Made by a program: the position numbers and the translations under genes
In this document: in pieces, positions 26,221 to 34,771 of the stretch
Layout of the letters: every line of letters begins with the position of its first letter
Numbering within the stretch: the first letter of the stretch is position 1
Assembly: GCA_016125335.1 (NCBI GenBank)
Contig: WGLY01000021.1
Coordinates: forward strand, 1 to 64,000
From: Frankiales bacterium
GTDB taxonomy: Bacteria > Actinomycetota > Actinomycetes > S36-B12 > CAIYMF01
Direction of reading: 5' to 3'
Length of the DNA stretch: 64,000 nucleotides
Notes under the pieces: model-generated
Database searches by the model: none
The model's input: the letters and a program-made list of their open reading frames with translations, nothing else
What the model was told of the DNA's origin: nothing

Positions 26221-27242
26221 GTCGCCGCGTAGGCGTCGGGCACGGGCGCGGGACGCATCCCGGGTCGGACGGGCTCGTGCCGGCCCGACAGCATCGACAG
26301 CTCGGCAGCCGCCAGGGTGGCGCAGACGTTGGCGCTGGCGGAGGCGTCGAACGGCCAAGCGGCGTGACCCTCGACGGCAGCGAGGAACGTCGAGATCTCC
26401 TCGTCGTAGACCCCCTCGAGGGCGTCGGCCCAGTCCGCGATGACGCGCTCGTCCTCGATGCCCCGAGCCGGCAGCCGGCGCTCGACCGAGCCGGCCAGCA
26501 GGTCGAAGGCGACGAAGCCGTCGTCGCCGGCCACCCAGCCCCGGCGCGCCACCTGCGGGGAGGCCATGAGGACCGTCAGCTGGCCTGTCACGCCGTCGCG
26601 GGTCAGCAGCTGCAGGCTGTAGGTGTCCTCCGCGTCCAGCTCCAGCGAGCCCCGCCGGTCGACACGGCCGGAGACCGACGAGAACGGACCGAAGACGCCG
26701 TGCAGGGCGATCAGCTCGAAGGCCACCATCTCCCGGGCCGGGGCCGTGGAGCGGTGCCGGGCGTAGTACTCCGCGCCCTCGCCCGGGTGCCAGCTGCGCT
26801 CGTCGACCGAGAGCACGTACCCGAACGCATGCACGCGGCCGAGCTCCTGCTCGACCACGCGGGACACCTCACGGACGACCGGATGGAACAGCAGGGTCGC
26901 CGACGGCGCCATCACGACGCCCGCGCGGTCCTGCGCGACCTGCACCTCGACCGGGTCGACCGGCCAGATGTCGGCCTCCGAGAAGACGTGCCGGCCGGTC
27001 TCGAGCGCCGTCCGGACGAGATCGGCGTGGCGGTCCGGGGGCGTCGACACGACGACGACGTGCGGGTCCCACGCCCATGCCGCCTCCGGCTCGGCGAACC
27101 CGAGCACGCCGAAGCGCTCCTGCGCCCGGGCCCGGCGGTCCTCACGCTCGTCGAGCAGACGGACCTCGACGCCCGCACGACCGTGCAGGTCGCGCATGCG
27201 CCGGGTCCCCATGGAGCCGCCGCCGATCTGCAGCACCCTCAT
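26217..27242 (-). CDS. Gfo/Idh/MocA family oxidoreductase (unit C, proximal)
   Basis: 341 residues. It begins MRVLQIGGGSMGTRRMRDL and contains VVVVSTPPDRHADLVRTALE and the variant signature VFSEADIWPV in place of EKP, so the usual Lys is not present at that position. ATG 27242 follows GGAGGTGG. The altered signature may indicate a changed catalytic role or substrate. It is preceded by 54 bp after the SDR stop, the only real gap in unit C. Confidence 0.82.
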   Translation of the reverse strand: MRVLQIGGGSMGTRRMRDLHGRAGVEVRLLDEREDRRARAQERFGVLGFAEPEAAWAWDPHVVVVSTPPDRHADLVRTALETGRHVFSEADIWPVDPVEVQVAQDRAGVVMAPSATLLFHPVVREVSRVVEQELGRVHAFGYVLSVDERSWHPGEGAEYYARHRSTAPAREMVAFELIALHGVFGPFSSVSGRVDRRGSLELDAEDTYSLQLLTRDGVTGQLTVLMASPQVARRGWVAGDDGFVAFDLLAGSVERRLPARGIEDERVIADWADALEGVYDEEISTFLAAVEGHAAWPFDASASANVCATLAAAELSMLSGRHEPVRPGMRPAPVPDAYAAT

Positions 27243-27296
27243 CGATCCACCTCCCGGCCACCACCCGGTCTGCCGCGTGCGTGGCGCTCTGGTTGC

Positions 27297-28079
27297 CTAG
27301 TAGGTGAGCCAGCCGCCGTCGACCACGACGGTCTCGCCCGTGACGAAAGCAGCCGCGTCGGAGACGAGGAAGGCCACGACGGACGCCACGTCCTCCGGAG
27401 TCCCCCGACGGCCCAACGGCGTGTTGCGCACCCACCAGTCCGTCCGCAGAGGAGTGCCCGCCTCCGGCCGGGGTGGCACCGCCACGTCGATGTCGCCGGG
27501 AGCCACGCCCACGACTCGCAGGCCCAGCGGCGCGAGCTCGAAGGCGAGCCCCTTGGTGAGGCCCGACATCCCCGCCTTGGCGGCCACGTAGGCGGTCGCG
27601 TGGTGCTGCGCGGCGTACGCACCCACGGAGGAGACGTTGACGACCACGCCGGAGCCCCGCAGCGCCATGTCCCGGGCGGCCTCGCGTGCGCACCGGAAGG
27701 CCGCCTTCAGGTTGACGTCGACGACCCGGTCGAGGTGCTCGTCGGTGAAGTCCAGCAGCGGCCCGGTGGCTGCCGGGCCGGTCACGCCGGCGTTGTTCAC
27801 GAGGATGTCGATCCGGCCGTGCCGCTCGATCGTGGTGGCGACGACTCGTCTGCACGCGTCGGCGCCGGCCAGATCGCCTCCCACGCCGGAGAGCGACCTC
27901 CCCGGCGCCTGGAGGCGCATGACGGACGACGACGCCTTCTCCTCGGTGCTCTGGGCGATCACGACGTCGGCACCGAGATCGGCCAGGTGCACCGAGATCG
28001 CCGCGCCGATGCCGGTGCCACCGCCGGTGACGAGCGCGGCGCGGCCCTCCAGCGGCCGGTCGCCCGTCACGCCGCTCAC
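27297..28079 (-). CDS. Short-chain dehydrogenase/reductase (unit C)
   Basis: 260 residues, classical SDR. The glycine motif is TGGGTGIGAAISVHLADLG. Also seen are ILVNNAGVTG, VVNVSSVGAYAAQHHATAYV with the catalytic Ser and Tyr, AAKAGMSGLTKGLAFELAP, and a C-terminal FVTGETVVVDGGWLTY typical of 3-oxoacyl-reductase-like SDRs. The GTG start overlaps the stop of the AstE-like gene by 4 bp. It is likely a sugar or hydroxyacid dehydrogenase of the island pathway. Confidence 0.9.
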   Translation of the reverse strand: MSGVTGDRPLEGRAALVTGGGTGIGAAISVHLADLGADVVIAQSTEEKASSSVMRLQAPGRSLSGVGGDLAGADACRRVVATTIERHGRIDILVNNAGVTGPAATGPLLDFTDEHLDRVVDVNLKAAFRCAREAARDMALRGSGVVVNVSSVGAYAAQHHATAYVAAKAGMSGLTKGLAFELAPLGLRVVGVAPGDIDVAVPPRPEAGTPLRTDWWVRNTPLGRRGTPEDVASVVAFLVSDAAAFVTGETVVVDGGWLTY

Positions 28080-29029
28080 GCGGGCACTCCGGGCAGGTCG
28101 CGCGGGACGGGACCGAGCATCGCGATGCCGTCGCCGGCGACGACGCGCGCCGTGCGTCGCAGCATCATGACGGACGCAGGCTCCGGGCGCGGGTTCCTGA
28201 CCTCGTGGACGAGTTCCGCACGGTCGTCGAGCACCTCAGCCACCAGCTGACCGGGCTGTACGACGTCCCCGGCCGTCACGCGGGTGACGCAGAGGCCGGC
28301 TACGGGGGTCGTGAGCGATGCGTCGACATCGCCGTCGTCCCCGGACAGCAACCGAGCCCCCGACGGTGGTGCGAGATGGTCAGGAGTCATGCCCAGCCAC
28401 GACAGGAGGCGGGTGACACCACGGACGTAGACGTCGACGTCGGTTCCCACGAGCCCCCCGCCGCCGCTGCCCTCGACGTAGATGGACGGGACGCCGAGGC
28501 TCTCCGCCGCGGACATGCTGCGTCCCTCGCCCGAGCCCTCGTGCCGCCACAGCAGCGGCGCGTCGAACACCGCAGCCGCCTCCGCCGACCGTGGCGCTGT
28601 GGGGACGCCGTCGACGTAGCCGGCGAACACGGGCATCGAGTAGTGCAGCCCCGCGGAGTGCAGGTCCACCATCAGGTCCGCGCCGCGGATCACCTCGTGG
28701 GTCAGGTGGTGAGCGATGCGACTCGTCACCGTTCCCTGGGCGGAGCCAGGGAACACCCGGGCCAGGTTGGCGTCGTCCACCGGGCTGGTGCGTGTCTGAG
28801 CCTCGAAGGCGGGAGGGTTGCAGACGGGCACGACGCGCAGTGTGCCCGAGAGGCGTCCCTCGCCCGCGAGCCGCTCGGCGAGCGCGAGCACGCGCCGAGC
28901 CGCCACGACTCCTTCGAGCTCGTCGCCGTGGACGCCGCCGAGCACCGCCAGGACGGGTCCGGCGCCGCTGCCCACCTCGTGGAGCCCGACGCTCCAGCCG
29001 TCGCCGACGTCGAGGGCGCGTGCGGTCAC
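28076..29029 (-). CDS. Succinylglutamate desuccinylase/aspartoacylase family deacylase (unit C)
   Basis: 317 residues. The zinc site typical of AstE/AspA carboxypeptidase-like amidohydrolases is present: GGVHGDELEG (His and Glu ligands) and MVDLHSAG (His). SIYVEGSGGGG provides the catalytic-Glu region. The family removes acyl groups from amino acids, and EutE/DoeB of ectoine degradation belongs to it. Here it may deacylate an N-acylated intermediate before transamination. GTG 29029 overlaps the DapA-like stop by 4 bp. Confidence 0.86.
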   Translation of the reverse strand: MTARALDVGDGWSVGLHEVGSGAGPVLAVLGGVHGDELEGVVAARRVLALAERLAGEGRLSGTLRVVPVCNPPAFEAQTRTSPVDDANLARVFPGSAQGTVTSRIAHHLTHEVIRGADLMVDLHSAGLHYSMPVFAGYVDGVPTAPRSAEAAAVFDAPLLWRHEGSGEGRSMSAAESLGVPSIYVEGSGGGGLVGTDVDVYVRGVTRLLSWLGMTPDHLAPPSGARLLSGDDGDVDASLTTPVAGLCVTRVTAGDVVQPGQLVAEVLDDRAELVHEVRNPRPEPASVMMLRRTARVVAGDGIAMLGPVPRDLPGVPA

Positions 29030-30018
29030 GGCGCCGGGAGGGCCGTGGGCGCCAGCAGCCGCTCGCGCAGCTCTGCCCCTTGCTCGAGAAGCCGGGCGGC
29101 GTGACGACGGATGCCGTCGTCGGCGGGCGTCAGCGGGTGGCTGGTCGTCGCGTGGGCGATGACCCCGCGCTGCACGAGAGCCTCCTTCACGACCGCGAAG
29201 AACTGCGCGGAGAAGCTCGCGTCGGGCAGCGCGTGGAAGTACAGGTCCAGCAGCGACACCACAGCCGACTGGAGCTCGGAGGCACCAACCCAGTCGCCCG
29301 CCGAGGCTCGGCGGACCAGCTCGACGTGGAACTCCGGGAACACGTTGGCCAGTCCGGCGATGGTCCCGTCGTATCCGCCGAGCATCGCGGCGTCGATGCA
29401 CTGCTCGCACCCGGAGTAGCGGACGAAGCCGGGCAGGTGGCGCGTCGCCTCGCTGATCATCCGGCCGCCGACCAGGTCGCCCGAGGAGTCCTTGACGCCC
29501 GCGACCATCCCGGCCTCTCCCAGGCGCCGCACCAGGGCCGCCCCGAGCACCGTGCCCACGCGTGTGGGCACCTCGTAGGCGACCACGGGAGTCGTGACCA
29601 CCGATGCGACGGCGCCGAAGTGGCGGACCAGCTCCTCGGGCGACGGCCTCTCCCCTGCGGGGGCCGACACGAGCAGGGAGCCGGGCCTCAGCGCCGAGAG
29701 GTCCCGCGCGGCGTTCGCCGCGTCTGCCGTCCCATGGCTCGGGACGCCGAGCATCACGTGGGTCCGGTGCGCGTAGTGCTCGACGGCGTGGGCTGCGACC
29801 CGCGCGCGCTCGTCGGCCGACAGCCACAGCCACTCGCCCGACGAGCCCAGCACCAGGGCGCCGTCCACCCCCGCCTCGATCGCGAACTCGAGGAGCGAGC
29901 TCAGCGAGTCCAGGTCGACCCGGCCGTCGGGGAGCAGTGGCGTGACGAGCGGGACCATCACCCCCGAGGCCGGCAGCGGCACAGGTCGGTGCGCGTCGGG
30001 GGACGTGTGAAGTGCCAT
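29026..30018 (-). CDS. DapA/NanA superfamily (dihydrodipicolinate synthase-like) aldolase, first gene of unit C
   Basis: 330 residues. The TIM-barrel landmarks are VPLVTPLLPDGRVDLDSL, VLGSSGEWLWLSADER, Tyr148 in VVAYEVPTR and the Schiff-base Lys176 in GVKDSSGD. GSSGE replaces the GTTGE of true DHDPS, which favours a catabolic 2-keto-3-deoxy acid aldolase or dehydratase over lysine synthesis. SD GGAGCCC precedes the ATG. It leads a minus-strand operon divergent from the transporter operon. Confidence 0.88.
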   Translation of the reverse strand: MALHTSPDAHRPVPLPASGVMVPLVTPLLPDGRVDLDSLSSLLEFAIEAGVDGALVLGSSGEWLWLSADERARVAAHAVEHYAHRTHVMLGVPSHGTADAANAARDLSALRPGSLLVSAPAGERPSPEELVRHFGAVASVVTTPVVAYEVPTRVGTVLGAALVRRLGEAGMVAGVKDSSGDLVGGRMISEATRHLPGFVRYSGCEQCIDAAMLGGYDGTIAGLANVFPEFHVELVRRASAGDWVGASELQSAVVSLLDLYFHALPDASFSAQFFAVVKEALVQRGVIAHATTSHPLTPADDGIRRHAARLLEQGAELRERLLAPTALPAP

Positions 30019-30154
30019 GGGCTCCGGTCCGTCTCGAGAAGTCCGTGGGTTGCCCCGTCATGGTTCCCCGGCGTGCGGTGATCCGGGTCATGCGTTCTGT
30101 GCACCGAAACGACGGTCTTACCTGATGGCACAACCCTCGCGCACGGCACTCGAC

Positions 30155-30171
30155 GTGTCAACCATCGTGAC
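30155..30171. promoter_or_regulatory. Degenerate third copy of the island operator
   Basis: GTGTCAACCATCGTGAC matches 13 of 17 positions of the island palindrome. The left half (GTGTCAAC) is perfect. It forms its own dyad CGTGTCA-N7-TGACGCG when flanks are included. It lies on the unit C side of the divergent region and may serve that promoter. Confidence 0.45.
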
Positions 30172-30246
30172 GCGTCCGTAGTCCACGGATCCGCAGTCGA
30201 GGAAGCGCCGTCGTCGGACACGTCAGGTCACAGAAATGAAACTGCG

Positions 30247-30263
30247 GTGCCGACTGTTGACAC
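30247..30263. promoter_or_regulatory. Shared island operator, site 2, overlapping the unit D -35 box
   Basis: GTGCCGACTGTTGACAC matches the palindrome at 18703-18719 at 15 of 17 positions, and both changes are allowed by GTGCCRACWGTYGRCAC. The -35 hexamer TTGACA (30257-30262) lies inside it. A weak -10 (CAGACT, 30280-30285) follows after 17 bp. A repressor bound here would block RNA polymerase. Confidence 0.72.
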
Positions 30264-30345
30264 GCGACCTCCTGCCGTCCAGACTCCCCTGAGTCATCGG
30301 GGGAGCGACCAGAGCCGGGTCTCGAGGACCGGTCGAAGGAGTGGT

Positions 30346-32253
30346 GTGAGCGTCACCGTCCAGCCCCTGCCTCCTCCGCCGGTGCGGCGCAGGCCTCTCC
30401 AAGGGCTGACCCGACGCGTGGATCGCATGAGCGAGCGGCGCTTCTCCTCCTTGATGTTCCTGCCGGCCGCGGTGCTGATCCTGCTCATCGCGGTTCCGCC
30501 GATCGCCTCGGTCTTCGGGATGAGCCTGTTCCGGATCGAGCTGCTCAAGGACGGCCCGACCCGGTTCGTGGGCACGGGCAACATCGGTCGGATGCTCGCC
30601 GACACGAACTTCACGGCGTCCATCCCGCGCACGATCCTGTTCGCCGTCGCGGCGACGGCGATCACGGTGCCGCTGGCGCTGGCGACCGCGATGCTGCTGA
30701 ACCGGGCCAAGCGGTGGGGCGCCCCGCTCGCGGTCGCCCTGCTGCTCCCGTGGGCCATCGCCCCGATCGTCACGGGGTTCTTCTGGCGGTTCATGTTCCA
30801 GCCGAGCTTCGGCATCGTCACCGACATCCTGCGCGGACTCGGACTGGTCCACGGACCGGTCCCGTGGCTGGAGGACCCGGGCAAGGCGTTCGTGATCGCG
30901 GTGCTCGCCACGGCCTGGCGCTCCGCGCCGCTGCTGGCACTGATCATCCTGTCGTCGCTGAAGTCGATCCCCAGCGCGCTCTACCGCGCGGCGACGATGG
31001 ACGGCGCCACACCCGGACAGGCCTTCCGGGCGGTCACCCTGCCCGCGATCCGCCCGACCCTCATGATCGCCACGATCCTGCAGATCATCATCTCGCTTCA
31101 GGTCTTCGACCTGCTGTTCCAGCTCACGCGGGGCGGCCCCGGGCTCGAGACGACGACGATCGCCTACTACATCTACAACTCGGCCTTCAACAACCTCAGC
31201 CTCGGCTACTCGGCCATGCTCGCGCTGTTCCTGATGGTCGTGATCATCGCGTTCAGCCTGGCTGCCGCCTACCTCGGCCGGCGCCGGACCCCGCGGCCCG
31301 TGTTCACCGATGACGACCTCGACCGACTCGTCCTCGACCCCAGCGCCGTCGCGCAGCGACCGGGTCGCGCGGCAGACGGATCAGCCGAGCGAGCCGAGCG
31401 TCCTCGGCGGCGGCGCCAGCTCCCCCGTGGCGTGCGTCGGGTCGTGGGAGGCGTCCTCGTCGCCCTGCTGATCCTCTGGTCGGTCGGCCCGACTCTGTGG
31501 ATCATCATCGCGAGCCTGCAGCCGGAGTCTGCGGTGACGTCGATCCCGTTGCGCCTCACGGCGAACCTCGACCTGCACCACTTCGCCGACATCTTCTCGA
31601 GCCCGGAGTGGCAGGGCTCGTTGAGAGTGAGCCTGGTGGTGACCGTCGCCACGACCGTCATCACGCTGGTACTCGCCGGGATGGCCGCCTACCCGCTCGC
31701 TCGTCTGCGGGTGCCGGGCAAGTCCATCGCGATCGGCGCGCTGATGTTCACGTACACGGTGCCGGCGATGGTCCTGATGATCCCGCTGCTGTTCGTCTAC
31801 AACGGGATCGGCCTGACCGACACCATCCAGGGCCTCGTGATCGCCAACGTGGCGTTCTCGCTGCCCCTCGCCATCTGGCTGCTCAAGTCGATCTTCGAGA
31901 ACGTCCCCGCGGCGCTCGAGTCGTCCGCCCGCATGGACGGATGTTCGCGGCTCGGCACGCTCGTCCGCGTCACGATCCCGTCCGCTGCGTCGGGCATCGC
32001 GGCGACGGGCCTCCTGCTCCTCATCAGCGTCTGGAACGAGTTCCTGTTCGCTGTGGTGCTCGGGAACCACGGTGCGGTCACCATCACGCGACGCATCGGC
32101 TACATCAACTCGCCGACGGGGATCGGGGGCGACCCCCCGTACACCTACCAGGCAGCCGCAGGAGTTGTGGCGGTCCTGCCCGTGGTGATCCTCGTGATGA
32201 TCTTCCATCGGCGAATCAGCTCCGGTCTGACCGAGAGCTACCTGAAGGGCTAA
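30346..32253 (+). CDS. CUT1-type ABC sugar transporter, both permeases fused in one chain
   Basis: 635 residues, about twice the usual permease. The N-terminal half is MalF/UgpA-like (six spans) with the EAA loop YRAATMDGATPGQAFRAVTL near residue 213. A charged linker (about 315-360, rich in Arg, Asp and Pro) follows. The C-terminal half is MalG/UgpE-like, with its EAA-type loop SSARMDGCSRLGTLVRVTIP near 526 and the ending ISSGLTESYLKG. No stop or start signal separates the halves. GTG 30346 has AAGGAG upstream. It imports a sugar-like substrate with the lipoprotein at 32308 and the ATPase at 34772, and heads unit D. Confidence 0.9.
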   Translation: MSVTVQPLPPPPVRRRPLQGLTRRVDRMSERRFSSLMFLPAAVLILLIAVPPIASVFGMSLFRIELLKDGPTRFVGTGNIGRMLADTNFTASIPRTILFAVAATAITVPLALATAMLLNRAKRWGAPLAVALLLPWAIAPIVTGFFWRFMFQPSFGIVTDILRGLGLVHGPVPWLEDPGKAFVIAVLATAWRSAPLLALIILSSLKSIPSALYRAATMDGATPGQAFRAVTLPAIRPTLMIATILQIIISLQVFDLLFQLTRGGPGLETTTIAYYIYNSAFNNLSLGYSAMLALFLMVVIIAFSLAAAYLGRRRTPRPVFTDDDLDRLVLDPSAVAQRPGRAADGSAERAERPRRRRQLPRGVRRVVGGVLVALLILWSVGPTLWIIIASLQPESAVTSIPLRLTANLDLHHFADIFSSPEWQGSLRVSLVVTVATTVITLVLAGMAAYPLARLRVPGKSIAIGALMFTYTVPAMVLMIPLLFVYNGIGLTDTIQGLVIANVAFSLPLAIWLLKSIFENVPAALESSARMDGCSRLGTLVRVTIPSAASGIAATGLLLLISVWNEFLFAVVLGNHGAVTITRRIGYINSPTGIGGDPPYTYQAAAGVVAVLPVVILVMIFHRRISSGLTESYLKG

Positions 32254-32307
32254 GCCCTCCACCTCGCGTCCTCAAGCCCGCAACACACATCGAAGGGTGT
32301 TCACAAG

Positions 32308-33693
32308 GTGACCACAAACGGGATCTTCCCCTCTGACCCCAACGGCATCACGGGGGCGAGCATCAGCCGCCGCAACATGCTGAAGCTCAGCGGATTCCTC
32401 GCGATCGCCGGGACCGCGGCGCTCGCCGGCTGCAGCACCGGGAGCACGACCACGGACGCGAGCTCAGCGGCGACGGGGTCCGTCGACCCGTCCAGCTTCA
32501 AGGGCATCACCCTCAACGTCGGCTGCAACCCCACCGACGTACAGGCGGCACAGGCGGCCGGCAAGCTCTGGGCCGACAAGTACGGCGTCACGGTCAACGC
32601 CCAGGTGATCCCGTACGCCGAGCGGGCGACCGACTACGCGACGATGATCGTGTCGAAGGACCCGCACTACGACGTGCTCTTCGGGTCCGTGGACTTCGTC
32701 TCGAACTTCGGCGACAAGATCTACCTCGACCTCGGCGACCTGGGCGGCGCCACCAGCGACCTCCTCCCGGCCGCGCTGGGGCAGCTGTCCAAGGGGGGCA
32801 AGCTCTACGCGGCGCCGCTCTTCGCCGACATGGAGTTCTTCATCTACAACAAGAAGCTCTGGAGCGCAGCCGGTCTCGACCCCACGAAGGTCCCGACCAC
32901 ATGGGACGAGTTGTTCGCCCTCGCGCCGCAGCTGCTCAGCACGGGCAAGGACGCCAACGCGACGCCGTGGACGTCCATCGGCGTCCCCTACTGGATCTCC
33001 TTCTACAACTCGCTGGGTGGCCAGCTCTTCAACGAGGACAAGACCGAGCTGCTCTTCGACAACGACCAGGCCCTCCAGACCTGGAAGACCGTCGAGAAGG
33101 GCTTCCAGACCAAGTTCTTCGGTGCCGCGGGTGCGACCGCCGGCGGCGACGCCGACTCGCAGATCCTCTTCAACCAGGGGCTCGCGGCGTCGGAGATCAA
33201 CACCGTCGGCTTCTGGGCCCAGACGCAGAGCACGGACCCGCAGTACAAGGTGTCGATCAGCAAGGACGACGTCGGCGTCATGGTCATGCCCGGGATCAAC
33301 GCGGGCACGAGCGGCAGCATCATCGTGTCCGAGGGCTTCGGCGTGAACAAGTTCGGCAAGAACCAGGACGCCGCGCTGGCGTTCGTGAAGTACATGTGTG
33401 GCCCCGAGTTCCAGAAGCAGCTCGTGCTCGGCCAGGCCGGCACGGTGCTCCCGCCGGCGAGCATCTCGGTGGGCAGCGACCCGCAGGTCAAGGACGCGTT
33501 CCCGATCGCTCCGCTGCTCGCGGAGCAGGCGAAGGCCCAGCTCACCTGGCCGGGCAACGCCCCGTACAACTGGAACGCGCCGTTCCTCCTCGGCATCACA
33601 AACCTGTTCAAGGGCACGTGGACCGCGGAGCAGGCGCACTCGGAGACGGTCAAGGCGGTGCAGCAGCTGATCGTCCAGTACCTGGCGGCCTGA
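32308..33693 (+). CDS. Extracellular solute-binding lipoprotein (family 1) of the fused transporter
   Basis: 461 residues. A twin-arginine-like signal SRRNMLKLSGFLAIAGTAAL leads to the lipobox LAGC, so the mature protein is probably a Tat-exported lipoprotein anchored at Cys42. The body is a sugar-type binding protein (PLFADMEFFIYNKKLWSAAG, then VPTTWDELFALAPQL). The GTG start lies 54 bp after the permease stop. The small inverted repeat AACAC...GTGTT just before it may help the higher expression that binding proteins need. The ligand is probably a carbohydrate or cyclitol. Confidence 0.9.
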   Translation: MTTNGIFPSDPNGITGASISRRNMLKLSGFLAIAGTAALAGCSTGSTTTDASSAATGSVDPSSFKGITLNVGCNPTDVQAAQAAGKLWADKYGVTVNAQVIPYAERATDYATMIVSKDPHYDVLFGSVDFVSNFGDKIYLDLGDLGGATSDLLPAALGQLSKGGKLYAAPLFADMEFFIYNKKLWSAAGLDPTKVPTTWDELFALAPQLLSTGKDANATPWTSIGVPYWISFYNSLGGQLFNEDKTELLFDNDQALQTWKTVEKGFQTKFFGAAGATAGGDADSQILFNQGLAASEINTVGFWAQTQSTDPQYKVSISKDDVGVMVMPGINAGTSGSIIVSEGFGVNKFGKNQDAALAFVKYMCGPEFQKQLVLGQAGTVLPPASISVGSDPQVKDAFPIAPLLAEQAKAQLTWPGNAPYNWNAPFLLGITNLFKGTWTAEQAHSETVKAVQQLIVQYLAA

Positions 33694-33743
33694 GACGGGT
33701 CGGCCGGCCGGCCGAGACCGCGCAACTGTGACGGAGTGGTTGG

Positions 33744-34769
33744 ATGCAGCACGGGATCGGCATCGTCGGCTCGGGGTTCATGGGTCGCACGTGGGCACAG
33801 GTGGCCCGGTCCGGCGACGGCACGCCAGTGCGTGCCGTCGCCGGCGGCCGCCGCGCCGTCGCGCTCGCGCAGGACTTCGACATCGACCTCGAGCCGTCCG
33901 TCGATGCGCTCCTCGCGCGTGAGGACATCGACGTCGTTGTCATCACGTCCCCACCCAACGCGCACAGGGACCAGACGGCCGCTGCGGCAGCCGCCGGCAA
34001 GCACGTCCTGGTGGAGAAGCCGATGGCCCGTGACTCGGCGGAGTGCCGGGCCATGGTGGAGGCGTGCGAGCGCGCCGGGACACAGCTCGCGGTGGTCTCC
34101 CAGCACCGCTTCCGCAACTCGCCGATGGCCGCCAAGCGGCTGATCGACGACGGCGCCATCGGCGAGGTCCGCATGGTCCGGGTGACCGGGCTCGACGCCT
34201 GGTGGGACATGTCGGAGACGCAGGACGAGTGGAAGCTCGACCACCAGCAGATGCGCTGCTACGCGGACTGGGGTGCGCACGGCTGCGACGTGCTCCGGTG
34301 GTTCGTGGGGTCCGAGCCCACCATGGCCTACGCGCAGTACCACACCTTCTCGGACTCCCCTCCGCCCGGTCAGAGCGTGATGGCGACGTACCGGTTCGCG
34401 AACGACGTGATGGCCAGCGTCTGGATGAGCTACGAGGTGCCCGAGCCGCGGCTCGGGTCGGCGCTCCAGCTCCTGGTCTGCGGATCCCGCGGCATGGTGG
34501 ACGTCGACGCCTACGGGGCGGTTCGGCTCGGCACGGACGGAGGGTGGACCACCGTCTACGAGCAGCCGCCGTTCGACCCACTCGACCCCACCAGCGCGGG
34601 ACGGCTCGAGGCCTATCGTCGGGAGCTCGACGACCTCGTCCGCGCGGTCGAGACCGGGCAGCCGCCGCTCGTCAACGGGCGAGAGGGACTCGCCACCCAA
34701 CGGATGCTGGACGCGGTCGAGTCCTGCGCTGCGACGGGGCTGCCGGTCAGCCTCAGTGAGGAGGGCTGA
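33744..34769 (+). CDS. Gfo/Idh/MocA family oxidoreductase (unit D)
   Basis: 341 residues. GIGIVGSGFMGRTWAQVARS starts the Rossmann fold, HVLVEKPMARDSAECRAMVE holds the catalytic EKP, and CYADWGAHGCDVLRWFVG supplies the conserved His. This third island member keeps the full canonical motifs. GGAG lies 7 nt before the ATG, and it ends 2 nt before the ATPase gene. It probably performs the first oxidation after uptake, since it is interleaved with transporter genes. Confidence 0.89.
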   Translation: MQHGIGIVGSGFMGRTWAQVARSGDGTPVRAVAGGRRAVALAQDFDIDLEPSVDALLAREDIDVVVITSPPNAHRDQTAAAAAAGKHVLVEKPMARDSAECRAMVEACERAGTQLAVVSQHRFRNSPMAAKRLIDDGAIGEVRMVRVTGLDAWWDMSETQDEWKLDHQQMRCYADWGAHGCDVLRWFVGSEPTMAYAQYHTFSDSPPPGQSVMATYRFANDVMASVWMSYEVPEPRLGSALQLLVCGSRGMVDVDAYGAVRLGTDGGWTTVYEQPPFDPLDPTSAGRLEAYRRELDDLVRAVETGQPPLVNGREGLATQRMLDAVESCAATGLPVSLSEEG

Positions 34770-34771
34770 CC

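Larger units (their letters stand above)
30019..30345. other. Divergent control region between units C and D
   Basis: A 327-bp non-coding stretch that is less GC-rich than its surroundings. It holds the palindrome at 30247, a related half-site at 30155, a -35/-10 pair for unit D, and presumably the unit C promoter near 30050-30130. No small gene is convincing here. Confidence 0.7.

Noticed and set aside
26221-26358. Longer N-terminus for the unit C MBL hydrolase
   Set aside because: The extra residues overlap the upstream Gfo/Idh gene. The ATGA overlap at 26217-26220 is the same arrangement used throughout the operon.
29030-30133. Longer N-terminus for the AstE-like deacylase
   Set aside because: The extension runs out of frame through the DapA-like gene, whose Schiff-base motif is clear in the other frame.
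31290-31440. Possible split of the fused permease into two genes
   Set aside because: No stop codon or ribosome site occurs in the linker region. I keep one fused gene and ask for read support instead.
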